NCBI RefSeq assembly: GCF_005405225.1
Contig: NZ_BJDQ01000003.1
Coordinates: forward strand, 1-64,000
DNA length: 64,000 bases
Source of the DNA: Enterococcus dongliensis
GTDB lineage: Bacteria > Bacillota > Bacilli > Lactobacillales > Enterococcaceae
Direction of reading: 5' to 3'
A model generated the notes under the pieces. That model was not told the DNA's origin. It saw only the letters and a program-made list of their open reading frames with translations, and did not search any database. This document shows, one piece after another, positions 7,468 to 16,449 of the stretch. Position 1 is the stretch's first letter, and each line of letters begins with the position of its first letter. A program made the position numbers and the translations under genes.

Positions 7468-8768
7468 TTATTGCCACCTATCCTTTTCTTAATTAAAACT
7501 CTAGCATATGGTGCTATCAAATAATCTGCATTATCAGCACAGTAGTAAGTAGTATTAATATCAGGTTCGATAGTTTTCCTTATTGCCAAAACTTGATTGA
7601 TTGCTCCACCATTTACTATTTCTCTTGTTTTTTTCATTACTTTTTTGGGATTTATATAATCCTTGTTAGGAGTAAAATTTTCTCTACTATTTCCAAGACC
7701 TATTATTTCAAATTGTTCAGGATTATATTTATCTAAAAATGAAATAGGAACTCCCATTACTCCGTTATAATCTTTAGGTATCGCATCTGTAAATGGTACT
7801 TCGATACCATCTAAATTGTCATAATAGTCGTAGCTTTTCCCTTTAATACTTTTATGTTTACTAAACTTAATATTATCTTCCATAGTCATTAATGAAAGAA
7901 CTTGATGACGTTTTCCATGGTCTAAATTAGTTAACCATAGTGCATTATTTGTCGCTACAATCCTCTGCCCCTTTTCTATTCTAGCTTCTGAACCGTATAG
8001 TCCATAATTATCCGGTACAATAAAGCCTGAAATCCATCTTCCCATTCCTGTTCCTAGCCAAATTTTATTATCCTTTATCAATGGAAATACTTCTTTGTAG
8101 GTAATAGCATTCATATTTCCAATAATCAAAAATTGTTTCTCCAAAGGGTTAATCCAATTAAGAAATTCTCGAAACAAAGAGAACGGTGGATTTGTAATAA
8201 TAATATCTGCTTCCTCTCTAAGTTTCGATACTTCTTGACTTCGGAAATCTCCTGCTGAAAATCTTTCAATATTATCAGGATTTTTGTCACCTTCTAAATA
8301 AGATAAAATACTGCTTTTTCCGCCAGAATCAATTTTTTCTTTTTCTTTTTTCAATCTAGTAATTACGTCATTAATATTTACTGCACCAATACCATCTTCA
8401 TCTATTACTTCTGTTAGTTCTATCTTATAAGCTTCTTTGATATATTTATTTCGTCTACTATCAATTTCTTTTTCAGGTACTAATTCGGGTAGTAATGTAA
8501 GTTGAGTATTAACAATTGGGCTTGGTGCATATGACGTTGAAATTAATTTTTTAATTCCAAATTCATTGAATTTTGTAGCAAAAAACTTAAAAAAATTACT
8601 CTCGAATGGGTCATCTGCTGGTAAGAGAATTGTTTTTCCTAAAAAAACATTTGGATTATATTCTATATAGGCATTTATCTCTTTCTCTATATCTGACCAT
8701 TGAGTATAAAACTCATCATTCTTGCTTTTTTTGGCTTTTGTTAAATGTTGTCGACGTGAATTTGCCAT
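7464..8768 (-). CDS. EcoRI-type adenine-specific DNA methyltransferase
   Basis: 434 residues with the conserved N-terminal block of the EcoRI methylase family ([15 protein letters not shown] at 17-31; [17 protein letters not shown] at 48-64) and the catalytic amino-methyltransferase motif NPPF (193-196). It should transfer a methyl group from S-adenosylmethionine to N6 of adenine in a specific site. It is the first gene of a two-gene operon with the DUF262-HNH protein. Start ATG 8768 has GGAG upstream. An extended -10 (TGTTATACT) lies about 40 nt before it. Target sequence cannot be predicted from this; GAATTC would be the prototype but family members differ. Confidence 0.85.
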   Translation of the reverse strand: MANSRRQHLTKAKKSKNDEFYTQWSDIEKEINAYIEYNPNVFLGKTILLPADDPFESNFFKFFATKFNEFGIKKLISTSYAPSPIVNTQLTLLPELVPEKEIDSRRNKYIKEAYKIELTEVIDEDGIGAVNINDVITRLKKEKEKIDSGGKSSILSYLEGDKNPDNIERFSAGDFRSQEVSKLREEADIIITNPPFSLFREFLNWINPLEKQFLIIGNMNAITYKEVFPLIKDNKIWLGTGMGRWISGFIVPDNYGLYGSEARIEKGQRIVATNNALWLTNLDHGKRHQVLSLMTMEDNIKFSKHKSIKGKSYDYYDNLDGIEVPFTDAIPKDYNGVMGVPISFLDKYNPEQFEIIGLGNSRENFTPNKDYINPKKVMKKTREIVNGGAINQVLAIRKTIEPDINTTYYCADNADYLIAPYARVLIKKRIGGNK

Positions 8769-8833
8769 CCCACATAACTCCTTCGTAAAATATTCATTTT
8801 AAGTATAACAGCTTTCAACTTAATTTGGGATAT

Positions 8834-8864
8834 AAAAAAACTAGTCTAAAGCAGACTAGTTTTC
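8834..8864 (-). terminator. Terminator of the 70-aa gene
   Basis: CTAGTCT-AAAGC-AGACTAG stem; on the minus strand it is followed by seven T. It separates the small gene from the methyltransferase operon. Confidence 0.7.
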
Positions 8865-8887
8865 AATTTCTTCAATTTTTATAAACT

Positions 8888-9100
8888 TCAATACAGACTT
8901 CCTTCAATTTCTGGAAAACTTTCAATAATAGTCAATTCCATTTCTGAACTATTTATTGTTTGATGAATAATATTCTGCACAGTATTTCGATATACCTGAT
9001 TCCCCACACAATCATTAGACAATGAATCTAATACTAACAAAGAGAAAATAGCTTGTTTATAGCTTAGATTACTTGTAATAACAGTTACGCATTCATCCAT
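8888..9100 (-). CDS. Hypothetical 70-aa protein
   Basis: Begins MDECVTVITSNLSYKQ. The ATG at 9100 has GGAGG 8 nt upstream; an ATG five codons earlier is badly placed for that site. A strong terminator follows, so this is probably a single-gene unit. Soluble, no recognised motif. Position between two defence-like modules is the only hint of role. Confidence 0.5.
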   Translation of the reverse strand: MDECVTVITSNLSYKQAIFSLLVLDSLSNDCVGNQVYRNTVQNIIHQTINSSEMELTIIESFPEIEGSLY

Positions 9101-9194
9101 AATAATAGCCTCCATTCGTCTTAATGGTCCTGAAGATTATCATCCAAAGTTACTATAGTCAATAAAAAACAATATCTCTTATTCAATACTATAC

Positions 9195-9260
9195 AAAAAA
9201 GGCAAGTAGAATAAATCTACTTGCCCAAAAGGAAAGAGAACAGTGGACTAGACTGTTCTC
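9195..9260 (-). terminator. Two hairpins downstream of the small membrane protein gene
   Basis: GGCAAGTAG (9201-9209) pairs with CTACTTGCC (9217-9225) and is followed on the minus strand by a T run, a clear terminator. A second hairpin pairs 9236-9244 with 9252-9260 (GAGAACAGT / ACTGTTCTC). Confidence 0.6.
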
Positions 9261-9325
9261 TTAATTTAAATATGACTTTTTTTGTTTCGCATCTCTATAA
9301 ATAAGATAACATCCTATTTCTTACA

Positions 9326-9346
9326 TTGCAAATTTGTAGAACATTT
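9326..9346 (+). repeat. 21-bp direct repeat, copy 1
   Basis: TTGCAAATTTGTAGAACATT plus one T, identical to 24256-24276. It sits directly after the stop of the 60-aa membrane protein gene. Confidence 0.6.
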
Positions 9347-9347
9347 T

Positions 9348-9530
9348 TTAACCTGCAGGTGTAGATTTATAATTCAAGCTTGCTTCTGCTGTATCTGTGG
9401 CATTCTTGAAAATACCTGCTAATTTAGGTTGTAATGTCTCACGGAATAAAATATATGCGATTAATACGAAAATACCAAAAATTACCACCGCTACGATTAC
9501 AAAAAGTCCTTGTGAAGCTCCATCTGTCAT
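9348..9530 (-). CDS. 60-aa single-helix membrane protein, paralogue of the 226-aa protein
   Basis: MTDGASQGLFVIVAVVIFGI, a transmembrane helix, then LFRETLQPKLAGIF and a polar tail. The first 41 residues are clearly related to the N-terminus of the protein at 20494-21174 (MTNGTSQGLFIVVAIIIFGI ... LKPSLSGIF). Short leader, long hydrophobic helix and amphipathic continuation recall pilin-like proteins, but there is no prepilin cleavage site. Shine-Dalgarno AAAGGAGG, 9 nt spacing. Function unknown. Confidence 0.65.
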   Translation of the reverse strand: MTDGASQGLFVIVAVVIFGIFVLIAYILFRETLQPKLAGIFKNATDTAEASLNYKSTPAG

Positions 9531-9800
9531 GAAAAATGACCTCCTTTAATATAAAATTTTATACAAGAATAATGAATATTCATATTATATTTATATAGTA
9601 TCATCATCATTTTTAAATTGCAATTTTAACTGTCGTATCAACACTTCACATCTAACTTTACTTATTTATATAAATCTAATTATTTGTTATATTTAATAAA
9701 AAAGTAAAGGGTATTTTATTGCTTTAAAACAAACATGTATTAATTAATTCCTAACAGAAATTCATCTGATATAATAAAAGAAAATCACTTGGAGGACATT

Positions 9801-10316
9801 ATGAATCTCATACCCACTAAAAAAGCATTGCCTCTATTCTCAGTTTTTCCAAAATCACAAAATGAATCGCCTAATTTAGAACGTTCTTTTTATTCTTGGC
9901 ACGCAAACTACTTTACTTTTAACCGAAAAAAGATTTTGGTGCTAGTGAATGACAAATCCTTTTCGCCTATTGTATTAGCTGATATTAATGCTAAAAATAA
10001 AAAAGATTTAAACGATATGATTAAATCAGGAATTGAAGAAGTATTTAGTTATAGTAATATACCACCTGTTCAAATTAAAAAGTATTTTCTAAAAGCTGGT
10101 AGATTAGAAATTTCTTCAAATTATAATCGTTCAATTATCAGTATCAACAATAATATGATTCAACACTGTCAATTCTTTACTGAAGAAATTGATTTCCAAA
10201 CGAATCTACAACCAACTATTATGAAATTCTTAGCAAATACTCCTTATCGTAGCCAAACACCAGAATATTTTATCAGCACTGAAATTGTTGAAATCGAATT
10301 AAAGAAATTAATCTAA
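9801..10316 (+). CDS. DUF6933-like protein
   Basis: 171 residues starting MNLIPTKKALPLFSVFPKSQ; GGAGG lies 6 nt before the ATG at 9801 (a TTG four codons upstream overlaps that site and is unlikely). The pattern SWHANYFTFNRKKILVLVND followed by SPIVLADI matches a family I associate with DUF6933, whose function is unknown. It is a single-gene unit followed by the first small-RNA cassette. A TATCAAC motif lies in its upstream region (9635-9643). Confidence 0.6.
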   Translation: MNLIPTKKALPLFSVFPKSQNESPNLERSFYSWHANYFTFNRKKILVLVNDKSFSPIVLADINAKNKKDLNDMIKSGIEEVFSYSNIPPVQIKKYFLKAGRLEISSNYNRSIISINNNMIQHCQFFTEEIDFQTNLQPTIMKFLANTPYRSQTPEYFISTEIVEIELKKLI

Positions 10317-10422
10317 ATTGACTATTCAAAATTATGATTCTTTTTTATCTCAAAATTTTTGTAAAAATCCACTTAAAAAATGACCCTTAAAAAACCCTTA
10401 TTTATCAAGGGTTTTATACTTG

Positions 10423-10451
10423 TTGACAAAAACACAAGATTACTGTAATAT
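10423..10451 (+). promoter_or_regulatory. Strong promoter of small RNA A
   Basis: TTGACA (10423-10428), exactly 17 bp, TAATAT (10446-10451). The TATCAACG motif overlaps the last base of the -10 and the start region, a position where a repressor could act. Confidence 0.75.
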
Positions 10452-10457
10452 CAACGA

Positions 10458-10552
10458 TTTTTCAATGTATTTTAAAAAAAACACCTCTCAGATTCATTGA
10501 AGAAAAAAATGTGGGTAATTAACCACTTATTTTTATCTGGGAGGTGTTTTTT
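10458..10552 (+). ncRNA. Predicted small RNA A, about 95 nt
   Basis: Starts about 7 nt after the -10 and ends at a terminator formed by AACACCTCTCAGAT (10480-10493) and ATCTGGGAGGTGTT (10535-10548) with one G-U pair, then a T run. The loop of this long stem carries an inner hairpin GTGG-GTAATTAA-CCAC. No ORF of note. Not a class I recognise; it might be an antisense or regulatory RNA of the element. Confidence 0.6.
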
Positions 10553-10635
10553 AGATTAGATAAAAGTTGGAATGACTATAAAACACTGTTATACCAACCT
10601 TTTGTAATTATTTTCATTTAAAAATCTATCATTTC

Positions 10636-11568
10636 TTATTTTTCTATTTCTAATAAATTATCTCTTACTATTTTTAATAGGATTTTTTCTCTTTCTTCAA
10701 TAGAACTCGTTACATTTTCTAGAAAATCATCAATTTCTATTTTATTTTTAGGCAGTGAACATGCTTTATCGTCTAAGTGACCATTCCATAGCGAAATTGG
10801 GAAATCCCCTTCTATGAAAGGCTCTAAATGAAATCTCGTTACATAATCTTCCCAAGCATTAAAAGAATCCAAAAAGGTCTTTAAACTTTTTAATGCAAAA
10901 TCCCCATAGTCATTTGCTCCTCGACCACTATTAAACCCTTTAGGAACAACAATAATATTCCCTATACTATGAGTTAATCTTGCAAATGATAACAGTTTAG
11001 GATGCTTGTCATACACTTCACTAAATTTATCATGGTTATATAATAGAAAATCTACCCATGTATATTTTTCAGGAACTTCATTTGGTAGATACTCTGGAAA
11101 ACAAAGCTGGTAATATTCAATATATTTTTTGTGAATAACTAAATATTTATCGGAAGTATGTGGTGGGAAACGATTATCAATTTCAGGCAGATTCATTTTA
11201 TCTGGTTTTTCTAAAGGTATAACATTGCCCTTTTTTAAAGAACCTGAAGGTCTAAATAAATCTGGTCTTTCTAATTGCATCAATACTTTATATGTATGCC
11301 AGAAAGAGTGCAATACATCAGTATGTTCAATTGGTTTATCATCAGTTAAATGTTTAAACACTTCATCAACTACTCGATAATTTTCTATATGTCCTCTATA
11401 ACCTCTGCAATAATCCTTATTTATCCCTAATCCTTTAATATCTTGATAATATTTTTTTTCCTTTGCCATTAATATATTTTTAATAAAACTTTTTTCTTCA
11501 TCAATATAATTACTACCTAATAATTTTTTCTTCAAGTCTTTAAGAGAATCTAAATTTTCTTTATTCAT
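10636..11568 (-). CDS. Hypothetical 310-aa protein with HSIGN motif
   Basis: Soluble protein with a coiled, charged N-terminus (residues 1-45) and a conserved-looking block near residues 205-235, FARLTHSIGNIIVVP followed by GFNSGRGANDYGDFALKS. That block resembles hypothetical proteins of lactic acid bacteria and, loosely, the HxxGN part of DUF1524-type nucleases, but no catalytic set is evident. Single gene, ATG with AAGGAG 7 nt upstream. Function unknown. Confidence 0.65.
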   Translation of the reverse strand: MNKENLDSLKDLKKKLLGSNYIDEEKSFIKNILMAKEKKYYQDIKGLGINKDYCRGYRGHIENYRVVDEVFKHLTDDKPIEHTDVLHSFWHTYKVLMQLERPDLFRPSGSLKKGNVIPLEKPDKMNLPEIDNRFPPHTSDKYLVIHKKYIEYYQLCFPEYLPNEVPEKYTWVDFLLYNHDKFSEVYDKHPKLLSFARLTHSIGNIIVVPKGFNSGRGANDYGDFALKSLKTFLDSFNAWEDYVTRFHLEPFIEGDFPISLWNGHLDDKACSLPKNKIEIDDFLENVTSSIEEREKILLKIVRDNLLEIEK

Positions 11569-11900
11569 TTGTCAACTCCTTTTTAAAATTCTGTCATTCA
11601 AATTACACACCTAAAACACCATTAAATCTTTACAATCAATTCTATGCTGCTTAAAAAGCATTTTAAGCGGTTTTAAAATTTTATGTATAATTTATCGAAA
11701 ATGATTTTAAACGCTCTAACAAACAATAATAGGCTGTTTAAAACACACTATGCGTTATTTAAACCCTTGAATAGTTAAAAGAGAATAAAATATATCATTA
11801 ATGCTATATTATTGATACAGAGATGTTTCTTGGTGGTTTCCCAAAAATAAAAAAACAATACTGAATTATCAACATTTTGTTATATTTGTAAATATAGAGA

Positions 11901-12975
11901 GCAAATTTTAGCTATTTTACTAAACCTATAATTCTCTGTTTAATACGGTGGTAACACCACCGCCTTATCAATGCTTAAAAATAAAAATTCAAAAAAATGA
12001 AAATAAAGTTGCTCAAAAGTCGCTTTATTCTAGGTAAAAATTGCAGTTTGTTTTAGCGGTATATAATATTATAGAAAAAAATAGAATTTTTTTGAAAAAG
12101 ACCTTTAAAAACATCCCCTTTTTCTAGGAGAAAATCGAGATTCATTTTAGGGGTATAAAATAGAATATACTAATATATACCTCTAAAATGAATTGATAAA
12201 AACCTATTGATTTTATTGTCTTTTATTAACCTCTTTTTTCAAAAATTAAAAAAATTAGATGAAATTCAAGAAAATATTATCCCTAATTCTCCCTATTAAA
12301 TAAGCAAGATACAATCTTGCTGGAACTCAAAATACAAACACTGATATATCAACGTTTTATAGCTATTTTTATCACACAATTATCAAGTGTAAATAAGTTT
12401 TTGCGTAAAGATATGTGTGAAAACAGGTAAATTACCCTAGAATCTATTGACTTTTTTTGACCTTCCCATTATACACATCTAGAGGGAATATAAAAAGTGC
12501 GTATTGATTTTAGAAAAAACACGTAGTTTTCTATTGATTTTATTGGCTTTTATAAGCCTCCTCATTATACACATCTAGAGGGAATATCTTATATAGATGT
12601 GTATAATGATTTCTATCAATTATGCCAGTATTTTCTAGGGAAAACTATACGTATTCTTCCTGACTAATACGCAGTTTTGATTTGATATAAAAAGATAATA
12701 TTCTTAATACGATAGAAATAATCCTTTATCATCATAGGTTATTAATAAAAAAAACAGATAGAAATACTACCTGTCTAATATGCTAATTCATTTTATATAT
12801 AACATTCTTAGATGAATACTTCTCCTTAATCTCTAACTGATTATACAATTCTTTAGTCAGTCTACACGTATTCAAACCATATTTATTGTATACATCAGCT
12901 CTAATTTTCTGAAAGTTATTTTGAATAATTCTGTTCTTTATTTTTCTCACTCTAGCAAGTTTAGATATTAAATCT
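11901..12975. repeat. Origin-like unit 1 (diverged tandem copy)
   Basis: Homologous, with an offset of 1080 bp at the left end, to 12981-14035. Contains the hairpin CGGTGGT-AAC-ACCACCG (11946-11962); a motif in two direct copies plus one inverted copy (TTTTAGCGGTATA near 12050, CATTTTAGGGGTATA near 12143, inverted TATACCTCTAAAATG near 12178); hairpin AGCAAGATACAATCTTGCT (12303-12321); and a second motif, CATTATACACATCTAGAGGG, at 12468 and 12563 with a perfect 15-bp inverted copy at 12594-12608. It ends with a truncated copy of the replication gene. No intact gene is present. Confidence 0.75.
12783..12975 (-). pseudogene. Truncated duplicate of the 3' end of the primase-like replication gene
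   Basis: Translates to DLISKLARVRKIKNRIIQNN and onwards to EKYSSKNVIYKMN and a stop at 12783, aligning with the C-terminal 60 or so residues of the protein at 13849-15690 (DLISKLARVRKTKKSITQNN to EKYSSKVVLYK). There is no upstream part, so it is a remnant of the tandem duplication. Confidence 0.85.
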
Positions 12976-12980
12976 AGGCA

Positions 12981-14035
12981 GCAAATTTTAGCTATTTGAC
13001 TAAACCTATAATTCTCTGTTTAATAAGGTGGTTTCACCACCTGCTTATCAATGCTTAAAAATAAAAATTCAAAAAAATGAAAATAAAGTTGCTCAAAAGT
13101 CGCTTTTTTCTAGGGGAATATTCAAGTTCATTTTATGACAATAGAATATTATATAAAAAAATCAATTTTTTTTGAAAAACACCTTTAAAAACAGCCCTTT
13201 TTTCTAGGGAAATATTCAGGTTCAATTTATGACAATAGAATAGAATATACTTATATATTGTCATAAATTGAACTGATAAAAACCTATTGATTTTATTGAC
13301 TTTTATTAACCTCTTTTTTTAAAAATGAAAAAAATTAGACGAAATTCAAGAGAATACTATTCCTAAATCTCTCTATTAAGTAAGCAAGATTATATCTTGC
13401 TGTCACAAAAAAATAGAAATACTTATATACCAACGTTTTATAGCTATTTTAATCACACAATTATCAAATGTAAATAGTTTTTTGCGTAAATAATAGTGTG
13501 AAAACAAGTAGATTTCCCTAGAATTTATTGGGTTTTTTTAACTAATTTGTTTTACACTAATAGAAGTAGTATGTAAAAATGGAACAAATCCTTTGAAAAT
13601 ACCTATGAAAAACCCTTGATTTTATTGACTTTTTTAAACCAATTCGTTTTACACTAATAGAATTAGTATATATTATTATATTATTGTAAAATGAAATAGC
13701 TAAAAAAAGACAGTATTTATGGGAACTTTCTATACATATTCACACTATTATTTACACTATAACCTATTTACAATTAAGATATGTCTGATAATAGCTATAC
13801 AAAACATAGAAAAAAACAGGTATATAATTCTACCTGTTTAATAGCTTACTATTTATAAAGAACAACTTTAGATGAATATTTCTCTTCTATACCCAATTCA
13901 TAATATAATTCCTTCGTCAATCGTTCTCTTTTAATTCCATAATTATTATAAATATCAGCTCTAATTTTCTGAAAGTTATTTTGAGTGATGCTCTTCTTTG
14001 TTTTCCTCACTCTAGCAAGTTTAGATATTAAATCT
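12981..14035. repeat. Origin-like unit 2
   Basis: Same scaffold as 11901-12975: hairpin AGGTGGT-TTC-ACCACCT (13026-13042), CTAGGG-type boxes, AGCAAGATTATATCTTGCT, and runs of TTGATTTTATTGACTTTT. The motif copies differ from unit 1 in concert: CATTTTATGACAATA and CAATTTATGACAATA with inverted TATTGTCATAAATTG near 13255; and TTTTACACTAATAGAA twice (near 13550 and 13648). It runs into the 3' end of the intact replication gene. Probable replication origin of the element (inference). Confidence 0.75.
13810..13838 (-). terminator. Terminator of the replication gene
   Basis: CAGGTA (13817-13822) pairs with TACCTG (13831-13836); minus-strand T run follows. A decayed version lies at 12754-12774 behind the truncated copy. 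Confidence 0.6.
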
Positions 14036-15690
14036 GATTCATACATATATCCTTGTTCTTCAATCTGAGTCATAAGAATTTTTACAGCTGATTTCTCTAA
14101 TGCCACACTAGCCTTAGTTAAATTTCTATCTCTTTTACTCATGCTCACTAAACCTCTGTCTTCCAGTGGTTTATATGCTTGTGGAAAGTCTTGGTTTGCT
14201 TTTTCCTCTCCAAATAATCTATAAACCAAGTTATAACCTAATCCTGAAATCGTAACATTATTTTTCACCATTTCCTTAGCTAATATTTGAGAGTTTTCAA
14301 TATTTACCACTGGATAATATACATTACTTGTTCTTATTTGCCCAGAATTCTCTTGTTGATTTAAAATCAACTTTTCCTTCAGGTCTAAAGGTATGGATTT
14401 TGACTCTGCCTTACGAATCAGTTCTGTGACGGTCACTACATTTAAAATATTCCACATTTTCCCTTCGGATATTTTATATCCCAAATTTTCTTTTACTAAC
14501 TTAGCATACGTTTTTAAAGAAATGAAATTCATATATTTCACTTCCCCAGTCTCTTTATCCATATACGTATAATCAAAAATTAAGTCTAAAAGTAAATCTA
14601 TTTCTTGTCTGTAATTATACAAATATTTATTTAAATCAGGATAGTTTAACCTTAAAGTATTACGTTTTAATGCTTTTTGTAGTTCCATTGCATTATATCT
14701 TGCTTCTCCAATTTCACTCTTCCAATTTATTTCACTATTTGTAATCGTTATCAGAACTTCAATAACTTTTGTATAGGATTTAATATTGAGCAACTTCCTT
14801 ATAACTCTTATAATATCTCCTTGGAAAGGAGATTGTTCACTGAAGCACTTATATAAATAAATATCGTATTCTTCATTTAGATAGACACTTGCACTTGGGT
14901 TTATTTCCTCATGGAAAATATCTAAAAATGGATTCGTATCTGGAAGTTCCAATATTTCTACCATATCTATAGTTTTAAAAAAGTTCCCTGCAACAATAGG
15001 GTCAGAAAATTCACCAGAAAAATTATTTCCTAGTTTTTCTGCAATAATATCAAATTTTCCTAATTTTAATAGTTCATAATTTGGTATTGAATCATGCACT
15101 ATTTCATTGTTTGAATCTTCTATTACCAGAGAATTTTCAACATTTATGTTTCTCAACAGCTCAGAAACATCTAACCGATTATCCCAATCAATCACTTCAT
15201 ATCCAGAGTTGCTTCCGAAAAATAATCTACTCGTTTGCCCAATACTAGTGTCTGCTTGAGGATATAATTTAAATAATTCTTGATATATTTGTTCAATTTC
15301 TTTATTAGAAGTAACCACTCTATCTAATCGAAAAACCACACGAAATTTATCTACGTTAGAATTTTTATCACTAAATGTTTTATATATAAAACAAGCATAT
15401 TCTTGCATCAACGAATCTTGCTCAAAATCCTCAATCGTATACAAATTATTTTCATCTTTATTATCAAAATCAAGCATTATTAATTCTTGACCAATAATCT
15501 CTGTATACTTAGACAACTTAGGCTCTTTTAATTCAGCTAAAACAACGGTTTTACCATTCAAAGTTAGTTCTTCTGCAAAATCCTGAATAGAAATCTCTAC
15601 TAACGTGTTCATAATAGTGTTAGATATTTTACGAATGGTAATTGGATTGGGCTTTTCTTTATTAGTAATATTACTTAGATAACACTTCAT
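13849..15690 (-). CDS. Primase-like replication protein (archaeo-eukaryotic primase fold)
   Basis: 613 residues. The N-terminal part shows features of AEP-type primase/Rep proteins: a catalytic-like DFD (74-76) in LIMLDFDNKD, then FRVVFRLD (117-124) and QTSRLFFGS (152-160). The remainder is helical; the C-terminal part (MSKRDRN ... DLISKLARVRKTKK ... NNFQKIRADIYNNYGIKRERL) looks like DNA-binding helices. Start at ATG 15690 with GGAGG 9 nt upstream; a GTG two codons earlier is too near the site. It reads away from a small HTH gene and ends in origin-like repeats, so it probably initiates replication of the excised element there. No helicase domain recognised. Confidence 0.65.
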   Translation of the reverse strand: MKCYLSNITNKEKPNPITIRKISNTIMNTLVEISIQDFAEELTLNGKTVVLAELKEPKLSKYTEIIGQELIMLDFDNKDENNLYTIEDFEQDSLMQEYACFIYKTFSDKNSNVDKFRVVFRLDRVVTSNKEIEQIYQELFKLYPQADTSIGQTSRLFFGSNSGYEVIDWDNRLDVSELLRNINVENSLVIEDSNNEIVHDSIPNYELLKLGKFDIIAEKLGNNFSGEFSDPIVAGNFFKTIDMVEILELPDTNPFLDIFHEEINPSASVYLNEEYDIYLYKCFSEQSPFQGDIIRVIRKLLNIKSYTKVIEVLITITNSEINWKSEIGEARYNAMELQKALKRNTLRLNYPDLNKYLYNYRQEIDLLLDLIFDYTYMDKETGEVKYMNFISLKTYAKLVKENLGYKISEGKMWNILNVVTVTELIRKAESKSIPLDLKEKLILNQQENSGQIRTSNVYYPVVNIENSQILAKEMVKNNVTISGLGYNLVYRLFGEEKANQDFPQAYKPLEDRGLVSMSKRDRNLTKASVALEKSAVKILMTQIEEQGYMYESDLISKLARVRKTKKSITQNNFQKIRADIYNNYGIKRERLTKELYYELGIEEKYSSKVVLYK

Positions 15691-15763
15691 ATTCACTATC
15701 CTCCAGCATTAGAAGTCTCCCATATTTCATCACAATCACTTTCTCTAATAATATCGTTTTTTC

Positions 15764-15940
15764 TTATGTCAATCCACGCTTTCCCTTCCTAAAATTATGT
15801 AGGTTTTGATTGTGAACACCTATGGATTTAGAAAAAACAGTCATTTTTACCCCATAGATTTTGTCCAATATATGTAGCCAAGTCTTTACCTTTTCTTGTT
15901 TCTCCGTCAATTCCTCTTCTGTTATTTTTTTTGAATTCAT
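15764..15940 (-). CDS. 58-aa helix-turn-helix protein upstream of the replication gene
   Basis: MNSKKITEEELTEKQEK, a linker, then MTVFSKSIGVHNQNLHNF and RKGKRGL, a pattern like a phage-type helix-turn-helix (FSKSIGVHNQNLHNFRKGKR). GGAGG lies 8 nt before the ATG at 15940. The stop at 15764 is 73 nt before the replication gene on the same strand, so the two are probably co-transcribed and the protein may set its copy number (inference). Confidence 0.55.
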   Translation of the reverse strand: MNSKKITEEELTEKQEKVKTWLHILDKIYGVKMTVFSKSIGVHNQNLHNFRKGKRGLT

Positions 15941-16169
15941 TCAATTTATCCTCCAGAAATTATTTTATTAATCAATTTAGGTCCGGACTATATCATCAAT
16001 TATCAACTGAAGTCAAGAATGAGTCTCATCTCCTTTTAGCAAAAATATAACCAGTGTATTTTTATAAAAAGAATACTCTTATTTTTTTATTCCGTTCTTA
16101 GATATATCAAAACTATTAAAATCATTGATATATCAAAGCTTATTCTATTTTCTATCTTAAACCCAAACT

Positions 16170-16264
16170 AAAAAACACCTTAAATTGAACATGTAGTGGA
16201 TAATTCCCCATAAAATTTTTTTCGTGATGTCTGAGAGGCATATTTTCAAAAATCCATTGAAAAA
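16170..16264 (-). ncRNA. Predicted small RNA B
   Basis: Minus-strand promoter TTGACA (16294-16299), 17 bp, TAATAT (16271-16276). Transcript runs to AAGGTGTTTTTT near 16170. The 5' arm reads GCCTCTCAGA rather than ACACCTCTCAGA, so its lower stem is weaker than in A and C. Possibly decaying. Confidence 0.5.
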
Positions 16265-16384
16265 TCATTGATATTACAGTAATCTTGTATTTCTGTCAAC
16301 AAGTATAAAACCCTTGATAAATAAGGCTTTTTTAAGGGTCATTTTTTAAGTGGTTTCTGATGATAATTTTGAGATATATTTTAT
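16170..16384 (-). repeat. Small-RNA cassette, copy B
   Basis: Inverted relative to copy A. Shares with A the promoter region almost base for base (AAGATTACTGTAATATCAA) and with C the 3' part (GGGGAATTATCCACT). The upstream hairpin pairing AACCCTT-like arms is imperfect here. Lies behind the Fic operon and that operon's own terminator. The rest of 15941-16449 is AT-rich and includes a TTGATATATCAA palindrome at 16125-16136. Confidence 0.75.
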
Positions 16385-16390
16385 CAAAAT

Positions 16391-16432
16391 AAAAAAATAT
16401 TGGAACGAGCATCTCACTCACCTTCCAATATT
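16391..16432 (-). terminator. Terminator of the Fic operon
   Basis: AATATTGGAA pairs with TTCCAATATT around a 15-20 nt loop, with a minus-strand T run. Confidence 0.65.
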
Positions 16433-16449
16433 TTCTTCAATAAGCTATT

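Larger units (their letters stand above)
10347..10552 (+). repeat. Small-RNA cassette, copy A
   Basis: One of three related segments of about 210 bp (others 16170-16384 and 17805-18010, inverted). Order: TATCTCAAAAT; CCACTTAAAAAATGACCC; a hairpin AACCCTT-ATTTATC-AAGGGTT with T run (10393-10414); a promoter; and a hairpin-rich transcript with its own terminator. Each copy follows a cargo operon in the same direction. Confidence 0.75.

Noticed and set aside
11901-14035. CRISPR array
   Set aside because: The repeats are unequal in length, partly inverted and irregularly spaced, with no cas genes nearby; the pattern is that of origin iterons in a duplicated segment.
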